A stretch of 64,000 bases of DNA from Streptomyces sp. NBC_01197 (GTDB lineage: Bacteria; Actinomycetota; Actinomycetes; Streptomycetales; Streptomycetaceae), in contig NZ_CP108569.1 in NCBI RefSeq assembly GCF_036010505.1, positions 7,022,001 through 7,086,000 of the forward strand, in the 5' to 3' direction. The notes beneath the pieces were generated by a model. That model saw only the letters and a list, made by a program, of their open reading frames with translations, had not been told where the DNA came from and searched no databases. The translations under genes were made by a program, and so were the position numbers. How positions within the stretch are numbered: the stretch's first letter is position 1; every line of letters begins with the position of its first letter. This document shows positions 34,569 through 43,878 of the stretch, piece after piece.

Positions 34569-35354
34569 GTGAAGATCGCGCTCATGGACTCCGGAATCGG
34601 CCTGCTCGCGGCGGCCGCCGCGGTACGCCGTCAGCAGCCCGACGCCGATCTGGTGCTGTCCAGCGACCCCGGCACTATGCCGTGGGGCCCGCGTGCGCCC
34701 CACGACGTCACGGCCCGCGCCCTGGCGGTGGCACGCGCGGCCGCCGCTCACCGGCCGGACGCGCTGATCGTCGCCTGCAACACCGCGAGCGTGCACGCCC
34801 TGCCGGCCATCCGGGCCGCGCTCGAACCGGAGATCCCGGTCATCGGCACAGTGCCCGCCATCAAGCCGGCCGCTGCCGACGGGGGGTCCGTCGCGATCTG
34901 GGCGACCCCGGCCACCACCGGCAGCGACTACCAGCGCGCGCTGATCCGCGAGTTCGCCACCGGCGCCGACGTCACCGAGGTGCCCTGCCCCGGCCTTGCC
35001 GACGCCATCGAGCACGCCGACGAGGCCGCGATCGACGAGGCCGTGGCCGCGGCAGCGGCGCTCACCCCGTCCGGCGTAAGGGCCGTCGTCCTTGGCTGCA
35101 CCCATTACGAACTGGTCGGGGAGCGGATCGCCGACGCCGTCCGGCACCACGGCAGCCCGGCTGTCGAGCTGTACGGCTCGGCCGGGGCCGTGGCCGCCCA
35201 GGCCCTGCGCCGGATCGGGGCCGGGCCCGCGTCCGGCAGCACTCCGGGCCCCCGGCTGACAGTGCTCCTCAGCGGACAGGAGGGACCGCTTCCCACCGCC
35301 GCGCTGACGTACGCGGAAGGGCGTCTGCTCCAGGCCGTCAGCCCCGCGTACTGA
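34569..35354 (+). CDS. Aspartate/glutamate racemase-family protein (MurI-like)
   Basis: The 261-residue protein has both cysteines of cofactor-independent racemases: VACNTASVHALPAI (Cys near residue 70) and LGCTHYELVGERI (Cys near 177). It also has an opening LMDSGIGLLAAA, equivalent to the MurI DSG loop. The usual second glycine of GIGG is replaced by Leu, and the protein diverges from housekeeping MurI elsewhere. It may be a secondary glutamate racemase or act on another amino acid. It diverges from the glycosyltransferase. Confidence 0.8.
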   Translation: MKIALMDSGIGLLAAAAAVRRQQPDADLVLSSDPGTMPWGPRAPHDVTARALAVARAAAAHRPDALIVACNTASVHALPAIRAALEPEIPVIGTVPAIKPAAADGGSVAIWATPATTGSDYQRALIREFATGADVTEVPCPGLADAIEHADEAAIDEAVAAAAALTPSGVRAVVLGCTHYELVGERIADAVRHHGSPAVELYGSAGAVAAQALRRIGAGPASGSTPGPRLTVLLSGQEGPLPTAALTYAEGRLLQAVSPAY

Positions 35355-35413
35355 GAGCCTCGCCCGCCGCCGGACCACCGCCGCTCCCGCGGAAGGTGGG
35401 TAGGGTGCTACGC

Positions 35414-35935
35414 ATGAGGGACCACAGCGAGCCCGGCCCCCGGGTCTGGACCGGCCATGCGACCAACCGCGTGCAGTGGCTGCTCTCGTTCGCCGGGGCC
35501 GCGTGCCTGGCGCTCGGGATCGTCCTGGCTGTGGACTCCGCCTGGACCGTGGACCGTGCGCCGCTGCTGATGGCCGTGATCGGCTGTGTACTGGTCGGCC
35601 TGATGATGCTCTACGGCACGCTCGCCTTCGTACATGTCTCGGTGAAGGTCGACGAGCACTCCTTCGAAGTCCGGTGCGGCTACATCGGTCTGCCGCGCCG
35701 CCGCATCCTGCTCGACCATGTGGTGTGCGCCGACTTCGACCCGGTCGTGACCCCGCGCCAGTGGGGCGGCTGGGGGTACCGGTGGCGCCCCGAGAAGGGG
35801 ACCGCCGTGGTGGTGCGCCGCGGGGAGGGTCTGGTACTCACCCTGGGGGACGGCCGGAGTTTCACCGTCACGGTCGACGACGCGGAGGCAGCCGTCCGGA
35901 TCATCCGCGACCGGCTGCGGCTCTCGCCCGGCTGA
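35414..35935 (+). CDS. Membrane protein with PH-like domain, function unknown
   Basis: The 173-residue protein has two adjacent hydrophobic helices (WLLSFAGAACLALGIVLAV and LLMAVIGCVLVGLMMLYG). A beta-rich cytosolic domain follows (VSVKVDEHSFEVRCGYIGLPRRRILLDHV, VVVRRGEGLVLTLGDGRSFTVTV) that resembles bacterial PH domains. I do not assign a process. Confidence 0.7.
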   Translation: MRDHSEPGPRVWTGHATNRVQWLLSFAGAACLALGIVLAVDSAWTVDRAPLLMAVIGCVLVGLMMLYGTLAFVHVSVKVDEHSFEVRCGYIGLPRRRILLDHVVCADFDPVVTPRQWGGWGYRWRPEKGTAVVVRRGEGLVLTLGDGRSFTVTVDDAEAAVRIIRDRLRLSPG

Positions 35936-36082
35936 CTGACCGGCCGTCCGGGGGTGCCGGACGGCCGACCACCGCTCCGGGTCCGACCGCGCCGTCCGCC
36001 GCCGCTGCCTGCGGGCCGCGTTTGCCGGACGTACAGCGCCGCGCTTGCCGGACGCACAGCCCGCCACCGTAGACTCCGCCTG

Positions 36083-37684
36083 GTGAGCGCCCCCACCACA
36101 CCCACGGCCGAGTCCGAGCGGCTCGCCCCGCAGCCCGCAGAAGAGTCGCGCGCACGGCGGCTGGTCCGCCGCCTCGTACGGCCCGCCGCCGCTGCCGCGT
36201 CCGGCCTGCTGCTGTACGCCAGTTTCCCGCCGCGGCCCTTGTGGTGGCTGGCGCCCGTCGCCTTCGCCGTACTGGGGATCGTCCTGCACGGACGCCGGGC
36301 CCGGGCCGGACTCGGCCTCGGCTACCTCGCGGGCCTCGGGTATCTGCTGCCGCTCCTTGTCTGGACGGGCGTCGAGGTCGGACCCGGTCCCTGGCTGGGC
36401 CTCGCGGCGGTCGAGGCGCTCTTCATCGCTGTGGCGGGTGCGGGCATCGCGTACGTCTCCCGGCTGCCGCTCGGGCCGCTCTGGGCCGCCGCGGTGTGGA
36501 TCGCCGTCGAAGCGGCCCGCGCCCGGGTGCCGTTCGGCGGGTTCCCCTGGGGGAAGGTGGCCTTCGGGCAGCCCGAGGGCGTCTTCCTGCCGCTGGCCGC
36601 CGTCGGAGGGACACCGCTGCTCGGCTTCGCCGTCGTCCTCTGCGGCTTCGGCCTGGGCGAGCTGGTACGCCGCTGGGCCACGGTGCGACGCTTCGCGGAC
36701 CGCCGGATCTTCACCGCCGCCGTCCTCGCCGTCGCGCCTGTCGCGGGCGGCTTCGCCGCGTTGCCGCTGGTCAGTAACAGCGCCCAGGACGGCACGGCCA
36801 CGGTCGCCCTCATCCAGGGGAACGTCCCCCGGATGGGACTCGACTTCGCCACCCAGCGCCGCGCGGTGCTCGACCACCATGTGAAGGAGACGCTGAAACT
36901 CGCAGCCGATGTGAAGGCGGGCCGGGCCAAGCAGCCGGACCTGGTGCTGTGGCCGGAGAACTCGTCGGACATCGACCCGTACCTCAACGCCGACGCGTAC
37001 GACGAGATCGACGAGGCGGCCAGAGCGATCAAGGCGCCCATCTCGGTCGGCGCCGTCGTCACCCCGGACAACGGGGCGGGTGCGCCGCTCAACCAGCAGA
37101 TCCTCTGGGACCCCAAGAAGGGCCCCGTCGACACGTACAACAAGCGCCGGCTCCAGCCGTTCGGCGAGTACATGCCCGACCGGTCGTTCTTCCGGCTCTT
37201 CAGCTCCGACGTGGATCTGGTCCGCAAGGACTTCGTCCCCGGCCACAAGCCGGCCGACTTCGACATGGGCGGCACCAGGGTCGGGCCTGTCACCTGTTAC
37301 GAGGCCGCGTTCGACTGGACCGTACGGGACCAGGTGAAGGCGGGGGCGCAGATCATCTCGGTACCGAGCAACAACGCCACCTTCGACCGCAGCGAGATGA
37401 CGTACCAGCAGCTCGCGATGTCGCGGGTACGGGCCGTCGAGCACAGCAGGGCCGTGATGGTCCCCGTCACCACCGGGGTGAGCGCGGTCATCCGGCCGGA
37501 CGGATCAGTGGCGCAGAAGACCAAGATGTTCACCGCCGCCGCGCTGGTGGCCGATGTGCCGAAGCGCTCGTCGGAGACCCCGGCCACCCGGATGGGGACG
37601 CTCCCCGAGTGGCTGCTCGTCGCGCTCGCGGCCGGCGGCGTCGGCTGGGCGGCCACTCGCTCGGTACGGCGGCGCAAGCCCTGA
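36083..37684 (+). CDS. lnt: Apolipoprotein N-acyltransferase
   Basis: The 533-residue protein has about six N-terminal membrane helices and a C-terminal nitrilase domain with the catalytic triad: Glu in LWPENSSDIDPYLN (about residue 290), Lys in TYNKRRLQPFGEYMP and Cys in GPVTCYEAAFDW (about residue 405). It adds the third acyl chain to lipoproteins at the outer face of the membrane. The GTG at 36083 follows the non-coding spacer after the PH-like gene. The upstream in-frame extension is Arg/Pro-rich and dropped. Confidence 0.9.
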   Translation: MSAPTTPTAESERLAPQPAEESRARRLVRRLVRPAAAAASGLLLYASFPPRPLWWLAPVAFAVLGIVLHGRRARAGLGLGYLAGLGYLLPLLVWTGVEVGPGPWLGLAAVEALFIAVAGAGIAYVSRLPLGPLWAAAVWIAVEAARARVPFGGFPWGKVAFGQPEGVFLPLAAVGGTPLLGFAVVLCGFGLGELVRRWATVRRFADRRIFTAAVLAVAPVAGGFAALPLVSNSAQDGTATVALIQGNVPRMGLDFATQRRAVLDHHVKETLKLAADVKAGRAKQPDLVLWPENSSDIDPYLNADAYDEIDEAARAIKAPISVGAVVTPDNGAGAPLNQQILWDPKKGPVDTYNKRRLQPFGEYMPDRSFFRLFSSDVDLVRKDFVPGHKPADFDMGGTRVGPVTCYEAAFDWTVRDQVKAGAQIISVPSNNATFDRSEMTYQQLAMSRVRAVEHSRAVMVPVTTGVSAVIRPDGSVAQKTKMFTAAALVADVPKRSSETPATRMGTLPEWLLVALAAGGVGWAATRSVRRRKP

Positions 37685-37718
37685 AGGAGTGAGGCCGGGC
37701 GGCGGTTAGGGTCGGGGC

Positions 37719-38213
37719 ATGGCTACTCCTGACTTCATCCGAGAGATCCGGGCCACCGCCGGCCACCAGCTGCTCCTGCTGCCCGGTGTGAGTGCCATCG
37801 TCTTCGACGACGAGGGGCGGGTGCTGCTCAACCGGCGCGCCGACACCGGTAAGTGGTCGATCATCGGCGGCATCCCGGAGCCGGGTGAGCAGCCCGCCGA
37901 CACGGCCGTCCGGGAGGTCCACGAGGAGACGGCCGTACGGTGCGTGGTGGAGCGGGTGGTCCTCGTCCAGGCGCTCAAGAAGATCCAGTACCCGAACGGC
38001 GACCACTGCCAGTTCATGGACATCAGCCTGCTCTGCCGGGCGACCGGGGGAGTGCCCCGGGTCAATGACGACGAGTCGCTGGACGTCGGGTGGTTCGCCG
38101 TCGACGCTCTTCCGGAGCTGGCCGACTTCGCGCTGACACGCATCAAGCGGGCCCTCGCCGACGGCCCCACGTGGTTCGAACCGGCCACCGTCGCTCCCGG
38201 GACCGACGCCTAG
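37719..38213 (+). CDS. NUDIX hydrolase
   Basis: The 164-residue protein has a complete Nudix box GGIPEPGEQPADTAVREVHEET (about residues 49-70, given here in two parts: GGIPEPGE and REVHEET). Strands precede it (VSAIVFDDEGRVLLNRRADT) and a family tail follows. It hydrolyses a nucleoside diphosphate-linked substrate, unidentified. It stops 11 bp before the next gene and is probably co-transcribed with it. Confidence 0.9.
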   Translation: MATPDFIREIRATAGHQLLLLPGVSAIVFDDEGRVLLNRRADTGKWSIIGGIPEPGEQPADTAVREVHEETAVRCVVERVVLVQALKKIQYPNGDHCQFMDISLLCRATGGVPRVNDDESLDVGWFAVDALPELADFALTRIKRALADGPTWFEPATVAPGTDA

Positions 38214-38224
38214 GCTGTGGCCCC

Positions 38225-39034
38225 ATGACCACGCATCCCGCTCCCGCGTCCGCGTCCGTATCTGCCCCGCTCGGTCTCGATCTCGTGGGCCGTACCGCAC
38301 TCGTCACCGGGGCCGCGAGCGGCATCGGTGCCGCCTGTGCGCTCCGCCTCGCCGCCGCCGGTGCCACGGTGCGGGCCGTCGACCGCGACGAGACGGGGCT
38401 CCAAGCGCTCGCCGGCCGGGCCGCCGCGCTGCCGGGCACGGTCGAAGCGTACGGACTCGACCTGACCGACCTCGACGCCGCGGAGCGGGCCGCCGCCGGT
38501 ACGGACGTCCTCGTCAACAACGCGGGCCTGCAACTCGTGCGGCCCATCGAGGACTTCCCGCCCGAGGTCTTCCACACCATCCTGACCGTGATGCTGGAAG
38601 CGCCCTTCCGGCTGATCAGGGGCGCCCTCCCGCACATGTACGGACAGGGCTGGGGCCGGATCGTCAACCTCTCGTCCGTGCACGGACTGCGGGCCTCCGC
38701 GTACAAGTCCGCGTACGTGTCGGCCAAGCACGGACTCGAAGGGCTCTCCAAGACGGCGGCGCTCGAAGGAGCCCCGCACGGTGTGACGTCGAACTGCGTG
38801 AACCCCGGCTATGTGCGCACCCCGCTGGTCGAGCGGCAGATCGCCGACCAGGCCGCCGCCCATGGGATCCCGCGTGAGCAGGTGGTCAGCGAGGTACTGC
38901 TGAAGGAATCGGCGCTCAAACGGCTTGTCGAGCCGGACGAGGTCGCCGAGGCGGTGGCCTATCTCTGCACGCCGCAGGCCGCGTTCATCACCGGTACCTC
39001 ACTCTCGCTCGACGGCGGATGGACCGCGCGTTAG
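38225..39034 (+). CDS. SDR, 3-hydroxybutyrate dehydrogenase-like
   Basis: The 269-residue classical short-chain dehydrogenase has the NAD motif TGAASGIG (about residues 29-36), NNAGL, the catalytic Ser in NLSSVHG and the Tyr/Lys pair YVSAK. The sequence around VNPGYVRTPLVERQIADQA and the end SLDGGWTAR are typical of D-3-hydroxybutyrate dehydrogenases. It would interconvert 3-hydroxybutyrate and acetoacetate. It converges on the terpene locus, leaving only 17 bp between stop codons. Confidence 0.82.
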   Translation: MTTHPAPASASVSAPLGLDLVGRTALVTGAASGIGAACALRLAAAGATVRAVDRDETGLQALAGRAAALPGTVEAYGLDLTDLDAAERAAAGTDVLVNNAGLQLVRPIEDFPPEVFHTILTVMLEAPFRLIRGALPHMYGQGWGRIVNLSSVHGLRASAYKSAYVSAKHGLEGLSKTAALEGAPHGVTSNCVNPGYVRTPLVERQIADQAAAHGIPREQVVSEVLLKESALKRLVEPDEVAEAVAYLCTPQAAFITGTSLSLDGGWTAR

Positions 39035-39051
39035 CCTGTTCCGTTCGAAAC

Positions 39052-40089
39052 TCAGGCGAGAGCCTGAAGGCCGACGGGCCACAGCAGAGTGGTGGCCGCC
39101 CAGGTGAAGCCGGCTCCGAAAGAGGTCACGAGGACTCGTTGCCCTGCTTTCAGCTGCCCGTCCAGCGCGGAGTGGCTCAGTAGCAGGGGGATGGAGGCCG
39201 CAGAGGTGTTGCCGACGTGGGGGATATTGGACGGAACGCGCTCCGGCGGGATTCCCAGCTTGCCGGCCACGGCTGCGCTGATGCGTGCGTTTGCTTGGTG
39301 GATGATCAGTCTGTCGATGTCCTGGACGGGCCATCCAGCTGCGGTAGCTGATTCTTGAGTCACCTGGGTGATACGGCGCACCGCGTGACGGAATACTTCA
39401 TTGCCCTTCATGTGTACGTACCGATTTTTCCGGTCGTCGGTTGTGTGTGAGGGGCGGCGGGAGCCCCCGTCGGGGATGTGGATGGCGTCTGCGTGCTCGC
39501 CGTCGCTGCCCCATGCTGCTGGTCCCAGGACTCCTGGTTCGTCAGCGCGTCCGGTTGTGAGCACGACTGCGCCTGCTCCGTCTCCGAAGATCGGCGCGGT
39601 GGACCGGTCGGAGGGGTCGATGACGGCCGACATTTTCTCCGCTCCGATGACCAGAACGGTGCCGGCGGTTCCCGCGTGGATGAGCCCTGCTGCGACGGTT
39701 GTTGCGTAGACGAATCCCGAGCAGCCGGCGCCGATGTCGAAGGCGGGGACTTGACGCAGGCCGAGTTGGTGGGCCACCAGAGGGGCGGTGCCGGGCACGT
39801 GATGGTCCGGAGTAGCCGTGGCCAGGATGACGGCGTCGACGTGTTCGACCTTCGCCGACCTCATCGCCCGTAGTCCTGCCTCTACCGCCAGGTCACTGGT
39901 GGCCGTCGCTGGATCGGCGATGCGTCGCTCGGCAATGCCGATACGGGTGCGGATCCAGTCATCTGTGGTGTCCAGGCGTGAAATCAAGTCGGCGTTGCTT
40001 ACCTTGCGCGGAGGCAGGTAGGACCCCAGGCCGATCAGCTGTGCAGCATGTTCCGGCGACGGTGCCGTGGTTTTGCGTGTGAAGATCAA
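39052..40089 (-). CDS. 3-Oxoacyl-ACP synthase III (KAS III, FabH-like)
   Basis: The 345-residue thiolase-fold enzyme has an intact Cys-His-Asn triad: Cys in DIGAGCSGFVYA (about residue 121), His in LIIHQANARISAA (about 261) and Asn in HVGNTSAASIPLLL (about 292). It starts LIGLGSYLPPRKVSNADL after a short non-conserved lead from a TTG at 40089 with a weak RBS. KAS III enzymes condense an acyl-CoA with malonyl-ACP, or act as acyl transferases in natural-product pathways. As the last gene of the terpene/acyltransferase locus it probably makes or transfers the acyl group for the neighbouring carrier domain. Third-position A/T is visibly more frequent than in flanking genes. Confidence 0.88.
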   Translation of the reverse strand: MIFTRKTTAPSPEHAAQLIGLGSYLPPRKVSNADLISRLDTTDDWIRTRIGIAERRIADPATATSDLAVEAGLRAMRSAKVEHVDAVILATATPDHHVPGTAPLVAHQLGLRQVPAFDIGAGCSGFVYATTVAAGLIHAGTAGTVLVIGAEKMSAVIDPSDRSTAPIFGDGAGAVVLTTGRADEPGVLGPAAWGSDGEHADAIHIPDGGSRRPSHTTDDRKNRYVHMKGNEVFRHAVRRITQVTQESATAAGWPVQDIDRLIIHQANARISAAVAGKLGIPPERVPSNIPHVGNTSAASIPLLLSHSALDGQLKAGQRVLVTSFGAGFTWAATTLLWPVGLQALA

Positions 40090-40249
40090 CGGATTCGTCT
40101 CTTCTGTGCTTGCTGGCCGGCATCGCCGAAGGCGGAGGTACTGCCTTCGGCAACGGATGACCGGTCGCCGAGGTGATCCTGCTGTCGCCGGTGTGCGGCC
40201 GCTGGTGTCAGCGGGCGATGGCCGGAGCTTCTGGCAAGGGAGGGCGCGG

Positions 40250-41875
40250 CTACGCCCCAGGTGCCGTGTGCGTGCGCTCCGATTGCGGGTGAGGATCCTG
40301 CCCTCCCGGGCTCTCGTGGTCGGAACGTGACGCTGCCCGTCGGGCCACCAGGCTGACCAGGTCGGCCACGGTGGTTGCCTGGGCCAGTTCGGTTTCGGTG
40401 ATCACGACGCCCATACGGTCCTCAAGCGTCATCGACAGCACGGCAACGGCCAGGGAGTCGATGCCGGCTTGTGCCTGCGTGGCCCGGGGATTGATCGGTG
40501 CAGCCGGCAGACTTCCCTGGCGGACCAGAATGCCTTTGATGAGCCTGAAATCGATGACGGGTGTGGCATCGCGGTCAGCGGCGGGTGCCGGGAACGTCAC
40601 GCCGGTGTGGGGAGGCTGGCCCGGCGCGTTGTCCGCCTGCGGGTCGTCTTGAGGCTGCGGGAGTTCGTCCACAGCGTCGTGGAAGAGACTGGCCAGCTGG
40701 TCCAGCCCGGGGAGAGCGGCGTCGGTGACGAAGCAGACGCTGGTGACGTCGTTGTAGCTGCAGGCCACGATCGAGGCCGGCTGGTGCCTTGGGAGCCAGT
40801 TGAAGGGCTGGATGCGGGTGACGGGGTCCAGGTGGTAGCGAAGGGGCCGGGGGATGGCGAGGTAGGAAGTGGTGATGGCAGACCGGTCGGGTGTGGTCAT
40901 CCGGGTCGCCAGAGCCTGGAAGGCGCGTGCCGGGACGGCGTCCATCAGGGAACGCATGGCCCTGTGGCGGCTTGGGTCCTTCGCGGTGCGAGTGGCGGCG
41001 ATGACTTGGTCGAGTCGGCCTTCAGCTGTCGGCTCGTGGCAGGGGAGGAGCGCGGGGGCGAAGGCGATGTAGTTTCCGGGCCGGTCCTGTTCCCCGGCGC
41101 GGCGCATATTGACCATCGTGATGGCGGGCAGCGGCCTGTCGGCTCCCCGGGGCCAGGATTGTGAAGTCCACGTGCGCAGGGCCCCGCTGAGGGCTGCCAG
41201 GAAGCCGTCGTTTGTGTCGCCGCCGCGGGCGGTGGCTGCTTTTCGCAATCGTTGGCTGGGTACATGCGCCCAGCTGATGTCACGGTTGCCGGTGAGGGGC
41301 AGTGCGGTGTTGTTCCAGACGTTGTGGGTGGCGCTTGCGGAGAGCATGTCGCGCACGGTGCCCAGGTAGGCTCTTGCGCCTGCCCGGGGCGCGCGCTGCT
41401 TGGTTGGCGCGGGCGCGGTGCCGAACAGAGCGGTCAGGGTACCGACCACGCCCATGCCGTCCTGGGTGCTGTGGTGCGCCCGCAGGCAGATGGAATACCG
41501 GCCGGGGGCGTATCCGGCGAGCAGCCAGATGTCCCACAGGGGGCCCGTGTCGGGCAAGGGACGCGCGACGAGATCGGTCAGGGCCGTCTCGAGGTTCTGC
41601 TCGCCTGATGGGCATTGTTGTTCGCGGACGCGGCTGTTCAGGTCGGGGGAAGGGTCGTAGTGCCAGCGGGCTTTGAGTCCGGGGCCGCGGAGGTAGTGGG
41701 TCAGGCGCGGCTCGTGCTCCAGGTGGGAGGCGACATGCCGGCGGAGTTCGCCCAGGGGAGGAGCGTCTCCGTCCAGGTGGAGGATCACTCCGATCGTCTG
41801 GGAGATCGAGGGATGGGCCTGGGCCATGGTGTGCATGGTCAAGTCCATGGAGGTGGGACGAAGGGGCACGGTCAC
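40250..41875 (-). CDS. WS/DGAT-type acyltransferase fused to an acyl-carrier domain
   Basis: The 541-residue protein has two parts. Residues 1-420 are a wax-ester-synthase/condensation-fold acyltransferase with GPLWDIWLLAG and the catalytic HHxxxDG motif as RAHHSTQDGMGVV (about residues 132-140). After a Pro-rich linker (about 395-430), residues 440-515 read as a phosphopantetheine carrier domain. Its attachment Ser lies in QAGIDSLAVAVLSMTLEDR (Ser near 474), and it ends TVADLVSLV. WS/DGAT enzymes normally take soluble acyl-CoA; a built-in carrier suggests acyl delivery in cis. A GTG at 41875 with GGAG upstream is the start. It lies between the terpene cyclase and the KAS III gene. Confidence 0.82.
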   Translation of the reverse strand: MTVPLRPTSMDLTMHTMAQAHPSISQTIGVILHLDGDAPPLGELRRHVASHLEHEPRLTHYLRGPGLKARWHYDPSPDLNSRVREQQCPSGEQNLETALTDLVARPLPDTGPLWDIWLLAGYAPGRYSICLRAHHSTQDGMGVVGTLTALFGTAPAPTKQRAPRAGARAYLGTVRDMLSASATHNVWNNTALPLTGNRDISWAHVPSQRLRKAATARGGDTNDGFLAALSGALRTWTSQSWPRGADRPLPAITMVNMRRAGEQDRPGNYIAFAPALLPCHEPTAEGRLDQVIAATRTAKDPSRHRAMRSLMDAVPARAFQALATRMTTPDRSAITTSYLAIPRPLRYHLDPVTRIQPFNWLPRHQPASIVACSYNDVTSVCFVTDAALPGLDQLASLFHDAVDELPQPQDDPQADNAPGQPPHTGVTFPAPAADRDATPVIDFRLIKGILVRQGSLPAAPINPRATQAQAGIDSLAVAVLSMTLEDRMGVVITETELAQATTVADLVSLVARRAASRSDHESPGGQDPHPQSERTHTAPGA

Positions 41876-42073
41876 GGGGGTTCTCCGCTGTGGTGGGTTC
41901 GATGGGGAGACAGGGGCGGGCCGGTGAGCAGGAACATCCGCAAGCGGCGTCCCGGGCGTGAAGCGGAGGAGACGTCGGCGGGCCCGGACCTCGCCGAGGC
42001 GTTCCCAGACGTCGGACTACTCGCGTCCCTCTGTGCGGATGGTGGTCACCGGGTCTCTTGCCTCCGCGGCGGG

Positions 42074-43801
42074 TCACGCTTTCCCGGGGCGTGGCGATGG
42101 GATACCGGAATTGGACGGGACTCGGTGGGCGGGCGAGGTCGGTGTCGACGACGAGGTGGTTTCCGTCTGCCTCAAGGGGGCACGGCAGGGGGGTGCGACG
42201 GGGTCGCCCGCTGTGGTGGACGGTTCCGTACTGCTGTGTCGGCGGCCCCGCATGACGCTTGGCGGCCGGATGCGTCGCGTGAGGTGGCCCAGGGCGAGCA
42301 GGGCGAACGCGTCGGTCAGCAAAGGGACGTGGTACGGGAAGGGGCGCGGGCCGAGCATGTCGGGAACGGAGACGATGCCGCCGTCGGAACGCTGTTGGGT
42401 GAGCAGGTAGCGGGCGGCGCGCGCAGCGGGAGCAGGGCCGGGTTGCCCGGCCAGGATGATCAGGGCGTAGGCAGTGCTGATGGCATCGCTCGGGGCGTCC
42501 TTCTGCTGTCCGAAGCCGCCGTCCGCGTTCTGCGTGATCCGCACCAGGCCGGCGATCCGGCTGCTCATGCCATGGACGGCCAGCGGGGACCGCCGGTGGT
42601 GAGGGCGAGTGGCGAGGTACGCCCTGAAGAGGGTGTGCAGGCGGCTGCCGCTCCAGCCCGGGGGAAAGGACCCGTCAGGCATCTGGCGGTCGGCGAGAAA
42701 GCGCAGAGCAGCCTGGATGACGTGAGGGTGGCGGCCCTGGGTGCTGAGCGCGTTGATCGCGGCGGCGGTCATGCACGCCTCGGAGGGGGTGCCTGATCCG
42801 TAGGTGGGGAATCCGCCGTCGGCGCCACGGACCGCGATCAGCGCGTCCACAGCGCGCCGAATCGGGTCGCGGTAGGCATCCGCGTCCAGCTGGTGCAGGA
42901 ATTCGACAGCGACGGTGGTGCAGTCCGTGTCGGAGAGCTGAGCACGGTCGGTATAGGACCAGCCGCCGTTCGCGTGCTGGACGCGCACAAGGTGCCCGGC
43001 GATGCGGTGCAGTGCCTCAGGCGGTGCGCCGGCGCTGCACAGGGCGAGGCCCGCGACGACTGTGCACCATGTGTCGGTGTCCGTGACGAAGGGCAGGCCG
43101 CCGTCCTCCCGCTGGTGCATGAAGGCGGTGCGCAGACCGTTGTCGACGATGCTCTCCATGCCGGGCACGTCCACCAGGGCATGCAGCACCGACAGGTGAA
43201 TGAAGAGGTTTCCCTCCCACACCGTTTCCAGGAACTGGGTGGACACCAGCAGGGAGACATCGTCCCGGGCGACGGGGGCTTTGCCTGCCGCCAGGACTGC
43301 TTTCACGGCAACGGCCTGCACAGCAGCCCACGGATGCAGTGCGCTCGCATCGAAGGCACGTGAATCACCGTCATCACAGGCGTTGGCCACACCGAGCATC
43401 GTGAAGATGGCGTGCACCAAGGCCCGTTTGCGAGTTCTCGCGAAGTCCGGTACACAGCTGACGACGCCCTCAAGGGCCTGATGAGGCGAAGGATGCCCGC
43501 CCCGGCCCAGAGCGGCAGCGGCCACGGCCGCGTCCATCAGACCTCCGCTGCTCCGGTGGCGCTCCAGGTAGCGCACCATGCGGTCACGTGCGTCGACGTG
43601 GCCGGATCCGCGCCGCTCCACCAGTGCCAAGGCCAGCGCGGATTCAAGTACCCGGCTTCGACAGGTGTCACGCACGGCACCGTCCGCTCCCACCCGGTTC
43701 AGCACATACGCCAACAGACGACTACGTCCGGCAGACAGCGCTGCCGGGAAATACGACGACGGCCAGGCCGGGGGAAGCCGCTCGGCGGCTGGGGGTCTCA
43801 T
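42074..43801 (-). CDS. Class II-type terpene cyclase (squalene-cyclase-like repeats)
   Basis: The 575-residue protein is built of alpha-alpha barrel repeats with QW-like motifs (QREDGGLPF, QHANGGWSY, RGADGGFPT, QMPDGSFPP, QNADGGFGQ), as in class II terpene cyclases. At the position of the catalytic DxDD it carries SDTDCTTVAVE (about residues 290-300). The middle acidic residue is kept but DxDD becomes DTDC-T, resembling the DCTAE site of oxidosqualene cyclases. It should protonate a prenyl diphosphate or epoxide to start cyclisation. The C-terminal ~60 residues are low complexity. The start is taken at ATG 43801; an in-frame TTG at 43906 would overlap the terpene synthase gene. Confidence 0.78.
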   Translation of the reverse strand: MRPPAAERLPPAWPSSYFPAALSAGRSRLLAYVLNRVGADGAVRDTCRSRVLESALALALVERRGSGHVDARDRMVRYLERHRSSGGLMDAAVAAAALGRGGHPSPHQALEGVVSCVPDFARTRKRALVHAIFTMLGVANACDDGDSRAFDASALHPWAAVQAVAVKAVLAAGKAPVARDDVSLLVSTQFLETVWEGNLFIHLSVLHALVDVPGMESIVDNGLRTAFMHQREDGGLPFVTDTDTWCTVVAGLALCSAGAPPEALHRIAGHLVRVQHANGGWSYTDRAQLSDTDCTTVAVEFLHQLDADAYRDPIRRAVDALIAVRGADGGFPTYGSGTPSEACMTAAAINALSTQGRHPHVIQAALRFLADRQMPDGSFPPGWSGSRLHTLFRAYLATRPHHRRSPLAVHGMSSRIAGLVRITQNADGGFGQQKDAPSDAISTAYALIILAGQPGPAPAARAARYLLTQQRSDGGIVSVPDMLGPRPFPYHVPLLTDAFALLALGHLTRRIRPPSVMRGRRHSSTEPSTTAGDPVAPPCRAPLRQTETTSSSTPTSPAHRVPSNSGIPSPRPGKA

Positions 43802-43878
43802 CGGGAACACAGTCCTTGAGGGCACGGCGAACACGGTGACGTGCGAACCGGTAGGGGGGCGAGGGAGAACGAGAGCAA

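Noticed and set aside
41615..42796. Plus-strand open frame across the acyltransferase and cyclase genes
   Set aside because: Gly/Arg/Asp-rich shadow lacking homology-like patterns; both minus-strand genes have catalytic motifs.
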